Below, piece after piece: positions 1 through 5,554 of a stretch of 6,861 bases of DNA (the stretch's first letter is position 1; every line of letters begins with the position of its first letter). The stretch covers positions 1-6,861 of the forward strand of contig JANQNI010000274.1 in assembly GCA_028289805.1 (NCBI GenBank), in the 5' to 3' direction. Both the position numbers and the translations under genes were made by a program. This DNA is from Thermoplasmatota archaeon (GTDB lineage: Archaea > Thermoplasmatota > E2 > JACPAO01 > JAHFTW01). Under the pieces are notes generated by a model, which was not told the origin of the DNA, did no database searches, and saw only the letters and a program-made list of their open reading frames with translations.

Positions 1-332
1 ACCTCGGGCTCGTCGCTGGCGGCGACGGGGGCGAGCACCTGGATGGTCTCGTGGCCGCGCGCCTCGACGGTGAGGGGGTGGACGCCGGGGTCGAGGCCGT
101 CGAGGCTGAAGCGGCCCTCGGCGTCGGTCTGCGTCCCGTTGCCGTCGGGGAGGCGCACGGTGGCGTCCGCGACGGGGGTGACGGTCTCGTCCACGACGAC
201 GCCGTGCACGACGCCGGTGGCGGTCGCGGCGAGGCCGTCCGGAGTCGTGTCGCCTGGGCTCGGGTCTCCCGCGTCGCTGCAACCTGCCAGGAGGGCGGCG
301 AGCAACAGCAGCACGGCGGTGGGGGCGCGCAC
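1..332 (-). CDS. Lipoprotein with carboxypeptidase-regulatory-like domain, C-terminus cut by window edge
   Basis: A GTG-started frame of 110 visible codons runs off the left edge. Residues 1-18 form a lipoprotein signal peptide: one Arg, a Leu/Ala-rich core, then lipobox L-A-G-C with the lipid-accepting Cys at residue 18. A short Asp/Pro/Thr-rich linker follows. From about residue 40 the pattern VVHGVVVDE..TPVADATVRLPDG, TDAEGRFSLDGLDPGVHPLTVEARGHE is that of a carboxypeptidase regulatory-like (transthyretin-like) beta-sandwich, common in archaeal surface proteins. Expected location is the outer face of the membrane, lipid-anchored. The start was chosen because it gives a complete signal peptide and has GGGAG about 7 bases upstream; there is no ATG in frame nearby. 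It lies 39 bases after the stop of the CARF-like regulator on the same strand, so it may be the last visible gene of that run. Substrate or partner cannot be told from this fragment. Confidence 0.75.
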   Translation of the reverse strand, partial: MRAPTAVLLLLAALLAGCSDAGDPSPGDTTPDGLAATATGVVHGVVVDETVTPVADATVRLPDGNGTQTDAEGRFSLDGLDPGVHPLTVEARGHETIQVLAPVAASDEPE

Positions 333-371
333 GACGGCACTCCCGTCAGGCTGGATTTGGGGTTTGCGGCC

Positions 372-1049
372 TCACGGTCCCTCGGCGGCCTTGGTGGGGG
401 TCGGATTCCTCCGGCCCACGAGCATGAGCCGCCCCATCTCGGTGAGCTTGATGGTGAGCCGTCCGAAGGTGCCGCGGTCGATGTGGACGAGGCCCATGTC
501 CTCCAGCCCCTTGCCCTCCCGCGTGGTGCGCAGGTGGTAGCTCAGGAGGCTCTTCTCGACGCCGCTGTGCTCGCTCAGTTCGGCCAGGCTCTCCGCCTCG
601 CCGCCCATGTCGGCGAGGGACTCCAGGACGCGGAACTTGGCGTCCGAGATCAGGTCGGAGTAGCTGAACTTCAGGACGGGGAGGCTGAAGGGGGCGTCGG
701 CGTCGATGCCGATGGCGGGGATGCCGTTGACGAAGGCGGCGGAGAGGGCGCTGCACGTCTGCATCTTCTCGCCGCTGCTGACGTTGATGAGGACGTCGGT
801 GAAGCCCATGCCCTCGGCGTGCAGTTCGCTGACCTTGTGCAGGGTGTCCATGAGCATGTCGTCCGTGCTGACGAGGATGCGCTCGACGTCGATGTGCAGC
901 ACCTCGAGCTTGTGGGCGATCTCCCGCGCCTGGTCCTCGTACTTCTCGGGGTGCAGCAGCACGAGCTTGCGCACGGGGTAGTCGCGCACGCCGATCAGGA
1001 CGGCGTCGATGTCCTCGCCGACGGTGGCGAGCATGAGGACCTTGGACAT
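372..1049 (-). CDS. CARF-like/winged-helix transcriptional regulator (HFX_2341/DUF6293, Csa3-like)
   Basis: A 225-residue cytosolic protein in two parts. Residues 1-125 look like a Rossmann-type CARF-like sensor domain: strand VLMLATVGEDIDAV with the following helix (4-20), strand KLVLLHPE (28-35), and the ligand-loop segment LINVSSGEKMQTCSALSAAF (88-106), which corresponds to the N-x-[ST]-x-G-x-K region of HFX_2341/Csa3-type proteins. Residues about 136-212 are a winged helix, with AELSEHSGVEKSLLSYHLR as turn and recognition helix and DRGTFGRLTIKLTEMG as wing. Family members are putative ligand-responsive DNA-binding regulators; Csa3 relatives control CRISPR genes, but there is no array or cas gene in this window, so this is an orphan by context. 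It follows the cupredoxin gene by 52 bases and precedes the lipoprotein gene by 39, suggesting control of a surface operon. The ATG is preceded by GGAG with only 3 bases spacing. Family assignment is from remembered motifs; ligand unknown. Confidence 0.8.
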   Translation of the reverse strand: MSKVLMLATVGEDIDAVLIGVRDYPVRKLVLLHPEKYEDQAREIAHKLEVLHIDVERILVSTDDMLMDTLHKVSELHAEGMGFTDVLINVSSGEKMQTCSALSAAFVNGIPAIGIDADAPFSLPVLKFSYSDLISDAKFRVLESLADMGGEAESLAELSEHSGVEKSLLSYHLRTTREGKGLEDMGLVHIDRGTFGRLTIKLTEMGRLMLVGRRNPTPTKAAEGP

Positions 1050-1101
1050 GGGGCTCCAGCAACGGGGACGGGGGCGAGGGGGATGAGGGTGTTGGACGGT
1101 G

Positions 1102-1626
1102 CTACGGGCGGGCGCGGCGGGCGAGCGCCAGGGCGCCGAGGAGGGCGCCTGCGAGGCCGAGGGCGCCGGGGCCGGGGCTGCCGTTGTCGTTGCCGCCGTC
1201 GTCGGCGCTGGCGAAGACGAGGGCGCCCTTCATGCCGGAGGACCGGTGGGGGTTGCACCAGTACTCGGCGTCGCCGCTGGCGCCGGCGGGGACGGTGACG
1301 GTCAGGGTCGCCTCCGCGCCGGGGTCGAGCAGCGCCGTGGTCTCTCCGATGGCGCCGCCGAGGTTGAAGTCGTGGGCGGTGTTGCTGGGGTTGGTGACGT
1401 GGAACGCGTACGTCCGCCCGGCCTCGAGGGTGAGGGTGGGGTTGCGGCCGTCGCCGCAGACGGCGGGGGCGCCGCTGCACTCGAACCAGAAGTCGCTGCC
1501 GTCGCTGTGGGTCTCGATGTCGACCTCGACGGTCTCCTGGGCGGAGGCCGTGGGGAGGGCGGATGCGAGGATGGCAGCCAGCAGCAGGATGGCAGTGGGG
1601 AGGGCGTGGTCGCGCACGGTCTTCAC
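1102..1626 (-). CDS. Secreted, membrane-anchored type-1 copper protein (halocyanin/plastocyanin-like cupredoxin)
   Basis: A 174-residue protein starting at GTG. Residues 1-29 are a Sec-type signal peptide (VKTVRDH, then Leu/Ala core, ending ASAQ). Residues 30-140 form a cupredoxin domain. The type-1 copper ligands are visible: His85 in NTAHDF, Cys124, His127 and Met132 in CNPHRSSGM (C-x2-H-x4-M). Cys50 and Cys57 could form a disulphide. A Gly/Asn/Asp linker leads to a C-terminal anchor of PGPGALGLAGALLG type ending in RRARP (about 151-174), reminiscent of archaeal PGF-CTERM surface anchors but with PGPG rather than PGF. Expected role is one-electron transfer or copper handling on the outer face of the membrane. 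The GTG start overlaps the stop of the upstream 464-residue gene as GTGA, indicating translational coupling and a shared function. The copper fold is secure; the physiological partner is inferred only from the coupling. Confidence 0.9.
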   Translation of the reverse strand: MKTVRDHALPTAILLLAAILASALPTASAQETVEVDIETHSDGSDFWFECSGAPAVCGDGRNPTLTLEAGRTYAFHVTNPSNTAHDFNLGGAIGETTALLDPGAEATLTVTVPAGASGDAEYWCNPHRSSGMKGALVFASADDGGNDNGSPGPGALGLAGALLGALALARRARP

Positions 1627-3017
1627 TTCCCGAAGCGGGCGAAGACGAGGATGGCGCCCGCCACCACCAGCAGCACGATGAGGCCCTCGGTGCCGAGGGC
1701 GGAGGCGTCCTCGGAGGCGGCCCCGGCGCCGTGGTCGGCGCTGCCGACCTGGACCTCGTAGGTGCCGACGACGGCGCCGCCGGGGTCCTCGAAGGTCACG
1801 GTGTTCAGGCCCTCCGGGAGGTCGCCGGCCTCGACGGTGAAGGTGTAGAGGCCCATCATGGCGGTCGTGGCGGTGCCGAGGACGGCGTCGCCGGCCATGG
1901 CGGTCACCTCGACGCCGGCCTGCATCGGGATGCTGCCCTCCAGCACCACGCTGCCACCCTCGTCGACGCGGGCGACGGGGTCGAACGCGAGGCCCGCGTC
2001 GACGCTCCGGTCGGCGGGGCTGCCGCCGTGGGGGCCGATGTTGGGGCAGTTGACGTACATGGGCGTCTTGGCGATGGCGAAGCCGGACTCGTCGGTGATC
2101 TGCTCGGCGCTGACGGCCTCGTCGGCGCTGTAGCCCGGCGGGACCTGCGTGGCCCACCAGACCTGCCAGAGGGGACTGTAGCCGGGGTCGAGGCGGTCGG
2201 CGTCGATGACGTTGCGCTGGCCGACGCCGCTGGGGCCGCCGTTGTTCACGCCGGCCTCGACGCCGGTGGTGTACTGGTTGACGTGCCAGATGGGCAGGGC
2301 GTTGACGCCGGCGAGGGTGGCCATCTGGGGGCTGACGGCGGCCTCGTAGCCGCTGCCGGCCTCCGCGAAGGCGCCGCTGCGGGTCCTGGGGTTGATGAAG
2401 TCGGCGAACTCGGCGCTCGTGGTCTCGAAGACGAAGGTCTGGGCCTCGTCGCCCTCGTACCACGCCATCCAGGGCTCGATGGGGGCGTCGGTGCCCAGCT
2501 CGGCGGGGTCCTCGAGGGTGCTGCCGAGGGGGACGACGGGGACGTTGGCGATGATGCCGGTGTCCACGCGGCTGCCGGCGGCCAGGACGCCGGCGGCGTC
2601 CGTGTGGCTGTTGGCCGCGTAGCCGCCGCCGACGTCGACGAGGACGACGTGCTGGAAGTCGCTGTAGTCCGTGTTGCCGGCGACGGGGTACTCGCTCAGG
2701 ACGGGGCGTTGGTCGGCGGGGACGCCCGCGAGCGTGCCGTCCGTGGTGGGCAGGTACAGCTCCTGGATGGGGACCTTCTCCAGGCCGCCGTCGTCGGTGC
2801 CGTAGTTGGGCGGCACGTACATGCGGAACTTGTAGTAGTGGATGAGCTTCCCGTCGATCCAGCCGGGGTGCGCCACGAACCGGTTGTTCTCGGCGTCGAA
2901 GTCCATCATCTGCGGCGGGACGTCGTTGCCCTCGGGCTCGTAGACCGTGGGCGGCGCCTGGGCGGCCACCGTCGGCAGGGCCACCAGGATGGCTGTGAGG
3001 AGAATCAGCGTGCGCAT
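1623..3017 (-). CDS. Exported, C-terminally anchored protein of unrecognised family, 464 aa
   Basis: I do not recognise the main domain. Residues 1-20 are a clear signal peptide (MRTLILLTAILVALPTVAAQ). Residues 21-340 form a large extracellular region rich in Tyr, Trp, Pro and Gly, with motifs such as HPGWIDGKLIHYYKF (50-64), YVPPNYGTDDGG (67-78) and YVNCPNIGPHGG (321-332). The last holds the only Cys (324) plus His330. Residues about 345-425 look like a beta-sandwich (Ig-like/CARDB-like) domain, and 445-460 is a hydrophobic anchor followed by RFGK. The protein should face outward, tethered at its C-terminus. The start is the first ATG giving a signal peptide; GGAG lies 7 bases upstream. The same frame stays open far beyond, but that part is antisense to the stress-protein gene and is not coding. 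Its stop overlaps the cupredoxin start, so a redox or copper partnership is plausible but inferred. Confidence 0.88.
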   Translation of the reverse strand: MRTLILLTAILVALPTVAAQAPPTVYEPEGNDVPPQMMDFDAENNRFVAHPGWIDGKLIHYYKFRMYVPPNYGTDDGGLEKVPIQELYLPTTDGTLAGVPADQRPVLSEYPVAGNTDYSDFQHVVLVDVGGGYAANSHTDAAGVLAAGSRVDTGIIANVPVVPLGSTLEDPAELGTDAPIEPWMAWYEGDEAQTFVFETTSAEFADFINPRTRSGAFAEAGSGYEAAVSPQMATLAGVNALPIWHVNQYTTGVEAGVNNGGPSGVGQRNVIDADRLDPGYSPLWQVWWATQVPPGYSADEAVSAEQITDESGFAIAKTPMYVNCPNIGPHGGSPADRSVDAGLAFDPVARVDEGGSVVLEGSIPMQAGVEVTAMAGDAVLGTATTAMMGLYTFTVEAGDLPEGLNTVTFEDPGGAVVGTYEVQVGSADHGAGAASEDASALGTEGLIVLLVVAGAILVFARFGK

Positions 3018-3029
3018 GGAGTCGCTCCA

Positions 3030-3045
3030 GACCGGGGCTCCGGTC
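3030..3045 (-). promoter_or_regulatory. 5'UTR hairpin/palindrome just upstream of the ribosome binding site
   Basis: Reads GACCGG-AGCC-CCGGTC on the minus strand: a perfect 6-base-pair stem with a 4-base loop. It sits one base upstream of the GGAG Shine-Dalgarno site (3025-3028) of the 464-residue exported protein. It could be an mRNA stem near the ribosome entry site or a DNA palindrome for a regulator. Only the inverted repeat is directly seen. Confidence 0.4.
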
Positions 3046-3065
3046 GATGGGGCATGCCATCCGGG

Positions 3066-3080
3066 TTCTACCTTAACCGT
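3066..3080 (-). promoter_or_regulatory. Weak TATA-like promoter candidate for the exported protein/cupredoxin operon
   Basis: Minus-strand ACGGTTAAGGTAGAA is the most AT-rich stretch upstream of the 3017 start and sits about 55 bases from the ATG. That would place transcription start around 3045 and leave a short leader carrying the hairpin and GGAG site. The match to an archaeal TATA box is poor; it is offered as the best site in this gap. Confidence 0.25.
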
Positions 3081-3105
3081 TCGTTCCTTCCGTTTCGCGG
3101 CTCGA

Positions 3106-3116
3106 CCAACCGTTGG
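3106..3116. promoter_or_regulatory. Perfect palindrome CCAAC-C-GTTGG in the divergent intergenic region
   Basis: An 11-base perfect inverted repeat lies between the divergent starts at 3017 (minus) and 3204 (plus), about 88 bases from each. This is where an operator controlling either or both transcripts would be expected. A role for either nearby winged-helix regulator is inference only; an 11-base palindrome can occur by chance. Confidence 0.3.
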
Positions 3117-3203
3117 ATGGAGCGTACAACCCCCTGTTCGTTCCTGCGCCATCCGCCGCGGCGAGCCGCAACGCCCTTCGCCTCTCCACCCCCATGGTGG
3201 TCC

Positions 3204-3656
3204 GTGGTCACGCCCATCGTCGTCGGCATCGACTTCAGCCCCGCCAGCCGCACCGCCCTCGACGCCGCCGCCCGGCTCGCGCAGGACCTCGGCAGCCGCC
3301 TCGTCCTCACCCACGCCTCCCACGCGCCGCGCCTGGGCTGGTCCGCCTCCGGCGAGCACCTCGACGCCATCCACGAGGTCCTCTCGGAGTCCGAGATGGA
3401 CGACGTCGTCGAGTTGGCGACCCAGTGGGCCGCGCCCCTGCGGGCGCAGGGGATGGACGTGGAGACCGTCAACGAGGGCGCCGACCCCGCCGAACTGCTG
3501 CTGCGCACCGCCGACCAGCGCGGCGCCGGTCTCGTCGTCGTCGGCCACCACGGCTGGGGTGCCATCCGGCGGTTCCTCCTCGGCAGCGTCGCCAAGGGAC
3601 TCCTCGACCGTGCCACCCTCCCCGTGCTCGTCGTCCCCCACCGGAAGGACGACTGA
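3204..3656 (+). CDS. Universal stress protein (UspA-family), single domain
   Basis: A 150-residue protein from a GTG start, the usual length for a single-domain Usp. It opens with TPIVVGIDFSPASRTALDAA, the canonical first strand, Asp and helix of the family. Near the end, GHHGWGAIRRFLLGSVA (114-130) fits the ATP-binding signature G-2x-G-9x-G-[ST] (Gly114, Gly117, Gly127, Ser128), followed by LPVLVVPH. It therefore belongs to the nucleotide-binding UspA/MJ0577-like branch, cytosolic dimers linked to stress survival. The GTG was chosen because it places the family's first strand at the very N-terminus; the nearby ATG at 3194 is in another frame. There is no good Shine-Dalgarno site or TATA box upstream, so it may have a very short leader. 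A small winged-helix gene follows 57 bases later on the same strand and may be co-transcribed. Confidence 0.92.
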   Translation: MVTPIVVGIDFSPASRTALDAAARLAQDLGSRLVLTHASHAPRLGWSASGEHLDAIHEVLSESEMDDVVELATQWAAPLRAQGMDVETVNEGADPAELLLRTADQRGAGLVVVGHHGWGAIRRFLLGSVAKGLLDRATLPVLVVPHRKDD

Positions 3657-3713
3657 CGCAAGACTGATGTGGGGGAATGAGCAAAAACGAGGGACGCACC
3701 TGCCGGAGCCACC

Positions 3714-3971
3714 ATGACGACCCCCTGCGACGCCGACCCCGACCGTCTCGTACCCGACGCCCCCGCCTCCGTGCGCTCCGTCCTGGAGACCCTCTGCCGG
3801 GACGCCCCCCTCACCATGAAGGGGATGCAGGAGAAGACGGGCCTCGGACGACGCACCCTCTACACCGTCGTGCGCCGGCTGCGCGAGCTGGGCATCCTGC
3901 GCGAGCGCGTCAACCTGCGCGACACGCGGCAGACGTTCTACTGGATCGAACCCAAGCCGGTCCAGGAATAG
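3714..3971 (+). CDS. Small winged helix-turn-helix DNA-binding protein, 85 aa
   Basis: An 85-residue protein consisting almost entirely of one winged-helix domain. After an Asp/Pro-rich N-terminus, residues 18-30 form helix 1 (SVRSVLETLCRD), 33-44 helix 2 (LTMKGMQEKTGL), 45-62 the recognition helix (GRRTLYTVVRRLRELGIL) and 63-78 the wing (RERVNLRDTRQTFYWI). The Arg-rich recognition helix and LRELGIL are typical of MarR/TrmB-like archaeal regulators. No ligand or dimerisation domain is visible, so it probably acts as a compact dimeric repressor or activator. The ATG has GGAG (3705-3708) 5 bases upstream. It lies 57 bases after the universal stress protein gene and may regulate that gene or the divergent operon, which is inference. 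The target is unknown. Confidence 0.8.
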   Translation: MTTPCDADPDRLVPDAPASVRSVLETLCRDAPLTMKGMQEKTGLGRRTLYTVVRRLRELGILRERVNLRDTRQTFYWIEPKPVQE

Positions 3972-4042
3972 CCGGATTGGCGGCGGAACGGTTCGGGGTC
4001 CACGGCGGGGACACGTTGCCCGTCGCGTCGGAAGGCATCGCC

Positions 4043-4059
4043 GGACGTCAGCGCCGTCC
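4043..4059. other. Small inverted repeat GGACG...CGTCC
   Basis: A 5-base-pair stem with a 7-base loop, first of a series of stem-loops in the gap between the small winged-helix gene and the tRNA. On its own it is weak; it is listed because it falls in a run of such structures. Confidence 0.2.
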
Positions 4060-4070
4060 CCTGAATCGAG

Positions 4071-4100
4071 CCTTCGCCCCGTGCAAGCACGGAGCGAAGG
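4071..4100. terminator. Long stem-loop between convergent genes, candidate bidirectional terminator or structured RNA
   Basis: CCTTCGC-C-CCGTGC-AA-GCACGG-A-GCGAAGG is an almost perfect 30-base inverted repeat: 7 pairs, one C-A mismatch, then 6 pairs around a tight loop. It sits 99 bases past the winged-helix stop and 53 bases past the tRNA 3' end on the other strand, where both transcripts should finish. There is no adjacent T-run, which canonical archaeal termination favours, so the terminator role is inferred from position and structure. Confidence 0.45.
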
Positions 4101-4102
4101 TC

Positions 4103-4119
4103 GGCCGCTTGCGGCGGCC
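4103..4119. terminator. Second stem-loop GGCCGC-TTGCG-GCGGCC
   Basis: A perfect 6-base-pair GC stem with a 5-base loop begins 2 bases after the long stem-loop. Together with the flanking hairpins it would form a compact structured 3' region for either transcript. Confidence 0.35.
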
Positions 4120-4125
4120 TGGGCT

Positions 4126-4146
4126 GGAGATGCCTGGGGCATCCCC
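4126..4146 (-). terminator. Stem-loop 7 bases past the tRNA-Leu 3' end
   Basis: GATGCC-TGG-GGCATC is a 6-base-pair stem with a 3-base loop, extended by 2 further GC pairs beyond an A-C mismatch. Its closeness to the tRNA end suggests a role in stopping transcription or 3' trailer processing, but this is positional inference. Confidence 0.35.
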
Positions 4147-4153
4147 GTCCAAG

Positions 4154-4235
4154 TGCAAGGGGCAGGATTTGAACCTGCGAACCACTAAGGACTAGACCCT
4201 GAATCTAGCGTCGTTGGCCACTTGACTACCCTTGC
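4154..4235 (-). tRNA. tRNA-Leu, anticodon CAG
   Basis: A complete 82-base class II tRNA. Acceptor stem GCAAGGG pairs with CCCTTGC, with discriminator A. The D arm is GTC/GAC around a loop containing GTGG. The anticodon stem CTAGA/TCTAG encloses loop TTCAGGG, giving anticodon CAG (4199-4201), which reads CUG leucine codons. A 13-base variable region (TCCTTAGTGGTTC) is followed by the T arm GCAGG-TTCAAAT-CCTGC. CCA is not encoded and no intron is present. It lies 127 bases downstream of rpoD on the same strand with no TATA box visible between, so it is probably transcribed as the tail of the ribosomal protein operon. In haloarchaea a tRNA-Leu also follows rpoD, which supports the placement. Confidence 0.96.
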
Positions 4236-4362
4236 ATGGTGTCTCGTGTCGGGCGTGTGCGTGCGTCCCGGGGGGCGCATGGCGGCCGACCCACGACCCC
4301 TTCTTGAGCGTTGCGAGCGGGGTGGGGATGGAGGGGGAAGGGAAGAGGGGTCTCGCGGGACC

Positions 4363-5157
4363 TCAGAGGTCGCCGGTGGCGTCGGTGAAGCGCTTGAAGC
4401 GCTCCTTGAGCAACTCGACGCCCTTCATGAGGGCGTCCTCGGCCTTCAGGGACCCGTCGGTCTCGAAGCGGAAGACGACCCTGCGGCCGTCGTACTCCAC
4501 CTTGAAGGCACCGCCGGTGAGCTTCTCCGCATCGTCGGCGCGGTTGACGGCGGCCTCGTCGAGGACGACGAGCTTGCCGCCGTCGTTGCCGAGGATGCCG
4601 GTGGGGGTGTTGGCCACGGCCGCCTCCACCATCTCGGGCGTCAGGGCCTTCTGGTCGATGGTGGCGGTGGGGTGGTACTTGTAGCCGACGGCGTGGCAGA
4701 CCTGCCACTTGGCATGCTGGGTGCCGGTGCCGAGGATGGCGGCGGCCTCCAGGATGAGGCGCTGGCCCTCCAGCAGATTCACGATCGGAATCTTCGGGTC
4801 CGCGATGGCGAAGGCGCTGTCCTCGCACTCCAGGTCGCCCGAGTAGACGGTGCAGGGGCCCTCCTTGGTGAGGGTGTAGCGCACCATGTAGCTCGGGTTG
4901 CCCTCGTCGTCCACCTGGCCCGCCAGGTTGAGGGTGGCGGGGTCGGTGGGCACGGGCAGCAGCGACAGCCGGTGGGCGATGACCTCGTCGAACAGGGCGC
5001 TCGTGTTGTCGTAGAAGGTGACCTCGTCGATGGCGAGCTTGGGCACCTCCGACAACAGCACGCGGCGCAGGGCGTTGACGAAGTACGGCGGCACGCCCTC
5101 CACGGTGAAGGTGCAGGCGCGGTCGTCGATGGACTGGATGTCCAGCTTGATGGCCAT
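4363..5157 (-). CDS. rpoD: DNA-directed RNA polymerase subunit D (Rpo3)
   Basis: A 264-residue archaeal counterpart of the bacterial alpha N-terminal domain and eukaryotic Rpb3. It forms the D-L platform on which RNA polymerase assembles. Diagnostic segment: VPPYFVNALRRVLLSEVPKLAIDEV (22-46), the assembly motif, followed by HRLSLLPVP (62-70). The insert domain spans roughly 80-200, and the C-terminal VVFRFETDGSL and the final helix (238-257) complete the dimerisation fold. The ATG at 5157 was chosen over an upstream in-frame extension because it begins the conserved MAIKLDIQSIDD and has GAGGTG just before it, overlapping the rps11 stop. The start is 7 bases past that stop. Only four Cys are present (15, 102, 111, 154), not clustered as in the Fe-S form of this subunit. 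Not to be confused with the bacterial sigma factor of the same symbol. Confidence 0.97.
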   Translation of the reverse strand: MAIKLDIQSIDDRACTFTVEGVPPYFVNALRRVLLSEVPKLAIDEVTFYDNTSALFDEVIAHRLSLLPVPTDPATLNLAGQVDDEGNPSYMVRYTLTKEGPCTVYSGDLECEDSAFAIADPKIPIVNLLEGQRLILEAAAILGTGTQHAKWQVCHAVGYKYHPTATIDQKALTPEMVEAAVANTPTGILGNDGGKLVVLDEAAVNRADDAEKLTGGAFKVEYDGRRVVFRFETDGSLKAEDALMKGVELLKERFKRFTDATGDL

Positions 5158-5164
5158 GGGCACC

Positions 5165-5554
5165 TCAGACGCGGCGTCCGCGGCGTCCGCCCTTCTTGCG
5201 CGTGCCGTCGTGGGGGACGGGCGTGACGTCCTCGATGCGGCCGACCATGATGCCGGAGCGGGCCAGGCCACGGATGGCGGCCTGGGCGCCGGGGCCGGGG
5301 CTCTTGGACTTGTTGCCGCCGTAGCCGCGCACGCGGATGTCGACGGTGTTGAAGCCCTTCTCCTTCAGGGCGTCGGCGACGCGCTGGGCTGCGGTCATGG
5401 CGGCGTGGGGGCCGCCCTGGTCCTTCTGGGCCTTGACGGCCATGCCGCCGCTGCACTTCGTGATCGTCTCCGCGCCGGTGGGGTCGGTCACGGTGATGAT
5501 GATGTTGTTGTAGGTCGCGAAGATGTGCGCGACGCCCTTCTTGTTCTCGGCCAT
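5165..5554 (-). CDS. rps11: 30S ribosomal protein uS11
   Basis: A 129-residue small-subunit protein of the platform, next to the E-site mRNA region. The typical archaeal uS11 pattern is complete: HIFATYNNIIITVTDPTGAE near the N-terminus, GGMAVKAQKDQGGPHAAMTAA (36-56), and the highly conserved end SPGPGAQAAIRGLARSG (85-101), then IEDVTPVPHDG and KKGGRRGRRV. Length is standard. Its ATG shares one base with the rps4 stop (TGATG), and GGAGGGTGA (5561-5569) inside the end of rps4 serves as ribosome binding site, so the two are translationally coupled. rpoD follows after 7 bases. Confidence 0.98.
   Translation of the reverse strand: MAENKKGVAHIFATYNNIIITVTDPTGAETITKCSGGMAVKAQKDQGGPHAAMTAAQRVADALKEKGFNTVDIRVRGYGGNKSKSPGPGAQAAIRGLARSGIMVGRIEDVTPVPHDGTRKKGGRRGRRV

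Noticed and set aside
51..1298. Long plus-strand open frame (415 codons)
   Set aside because: Antisense to the lipoprotein, CARF-like regulator and cupredoxin genes; Gly/Arg-rich product typical of a GC-driven shadow frame.
1563..3203. N-terminal part of a long plus-strand frame continuous with the universal stress protein
   Set aside because: It is antisense to the exported protein; the Usp family fold starts at the GTG at 3204.
3018..4142. Upstream extension of the 464-residue protein's minus-strand frame to 839 residues
   Set aside because: It lies antisense to the clear universal stress protein and winged-helix genes, is low-complexity, and the signal peptide begins at 3017.
4222..5226. 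Plus-strand open frame of 334 codons
   Set aside because: Antisense to rpoD and overlaps the tRNA; no recognisable domain.
5158..5271. In-frame N-terminal extension of RpoD
   Set aside because: Would overlap rps11 and precede the conserved N-terminus; the ATG at 5157 has a ribosome binding site.
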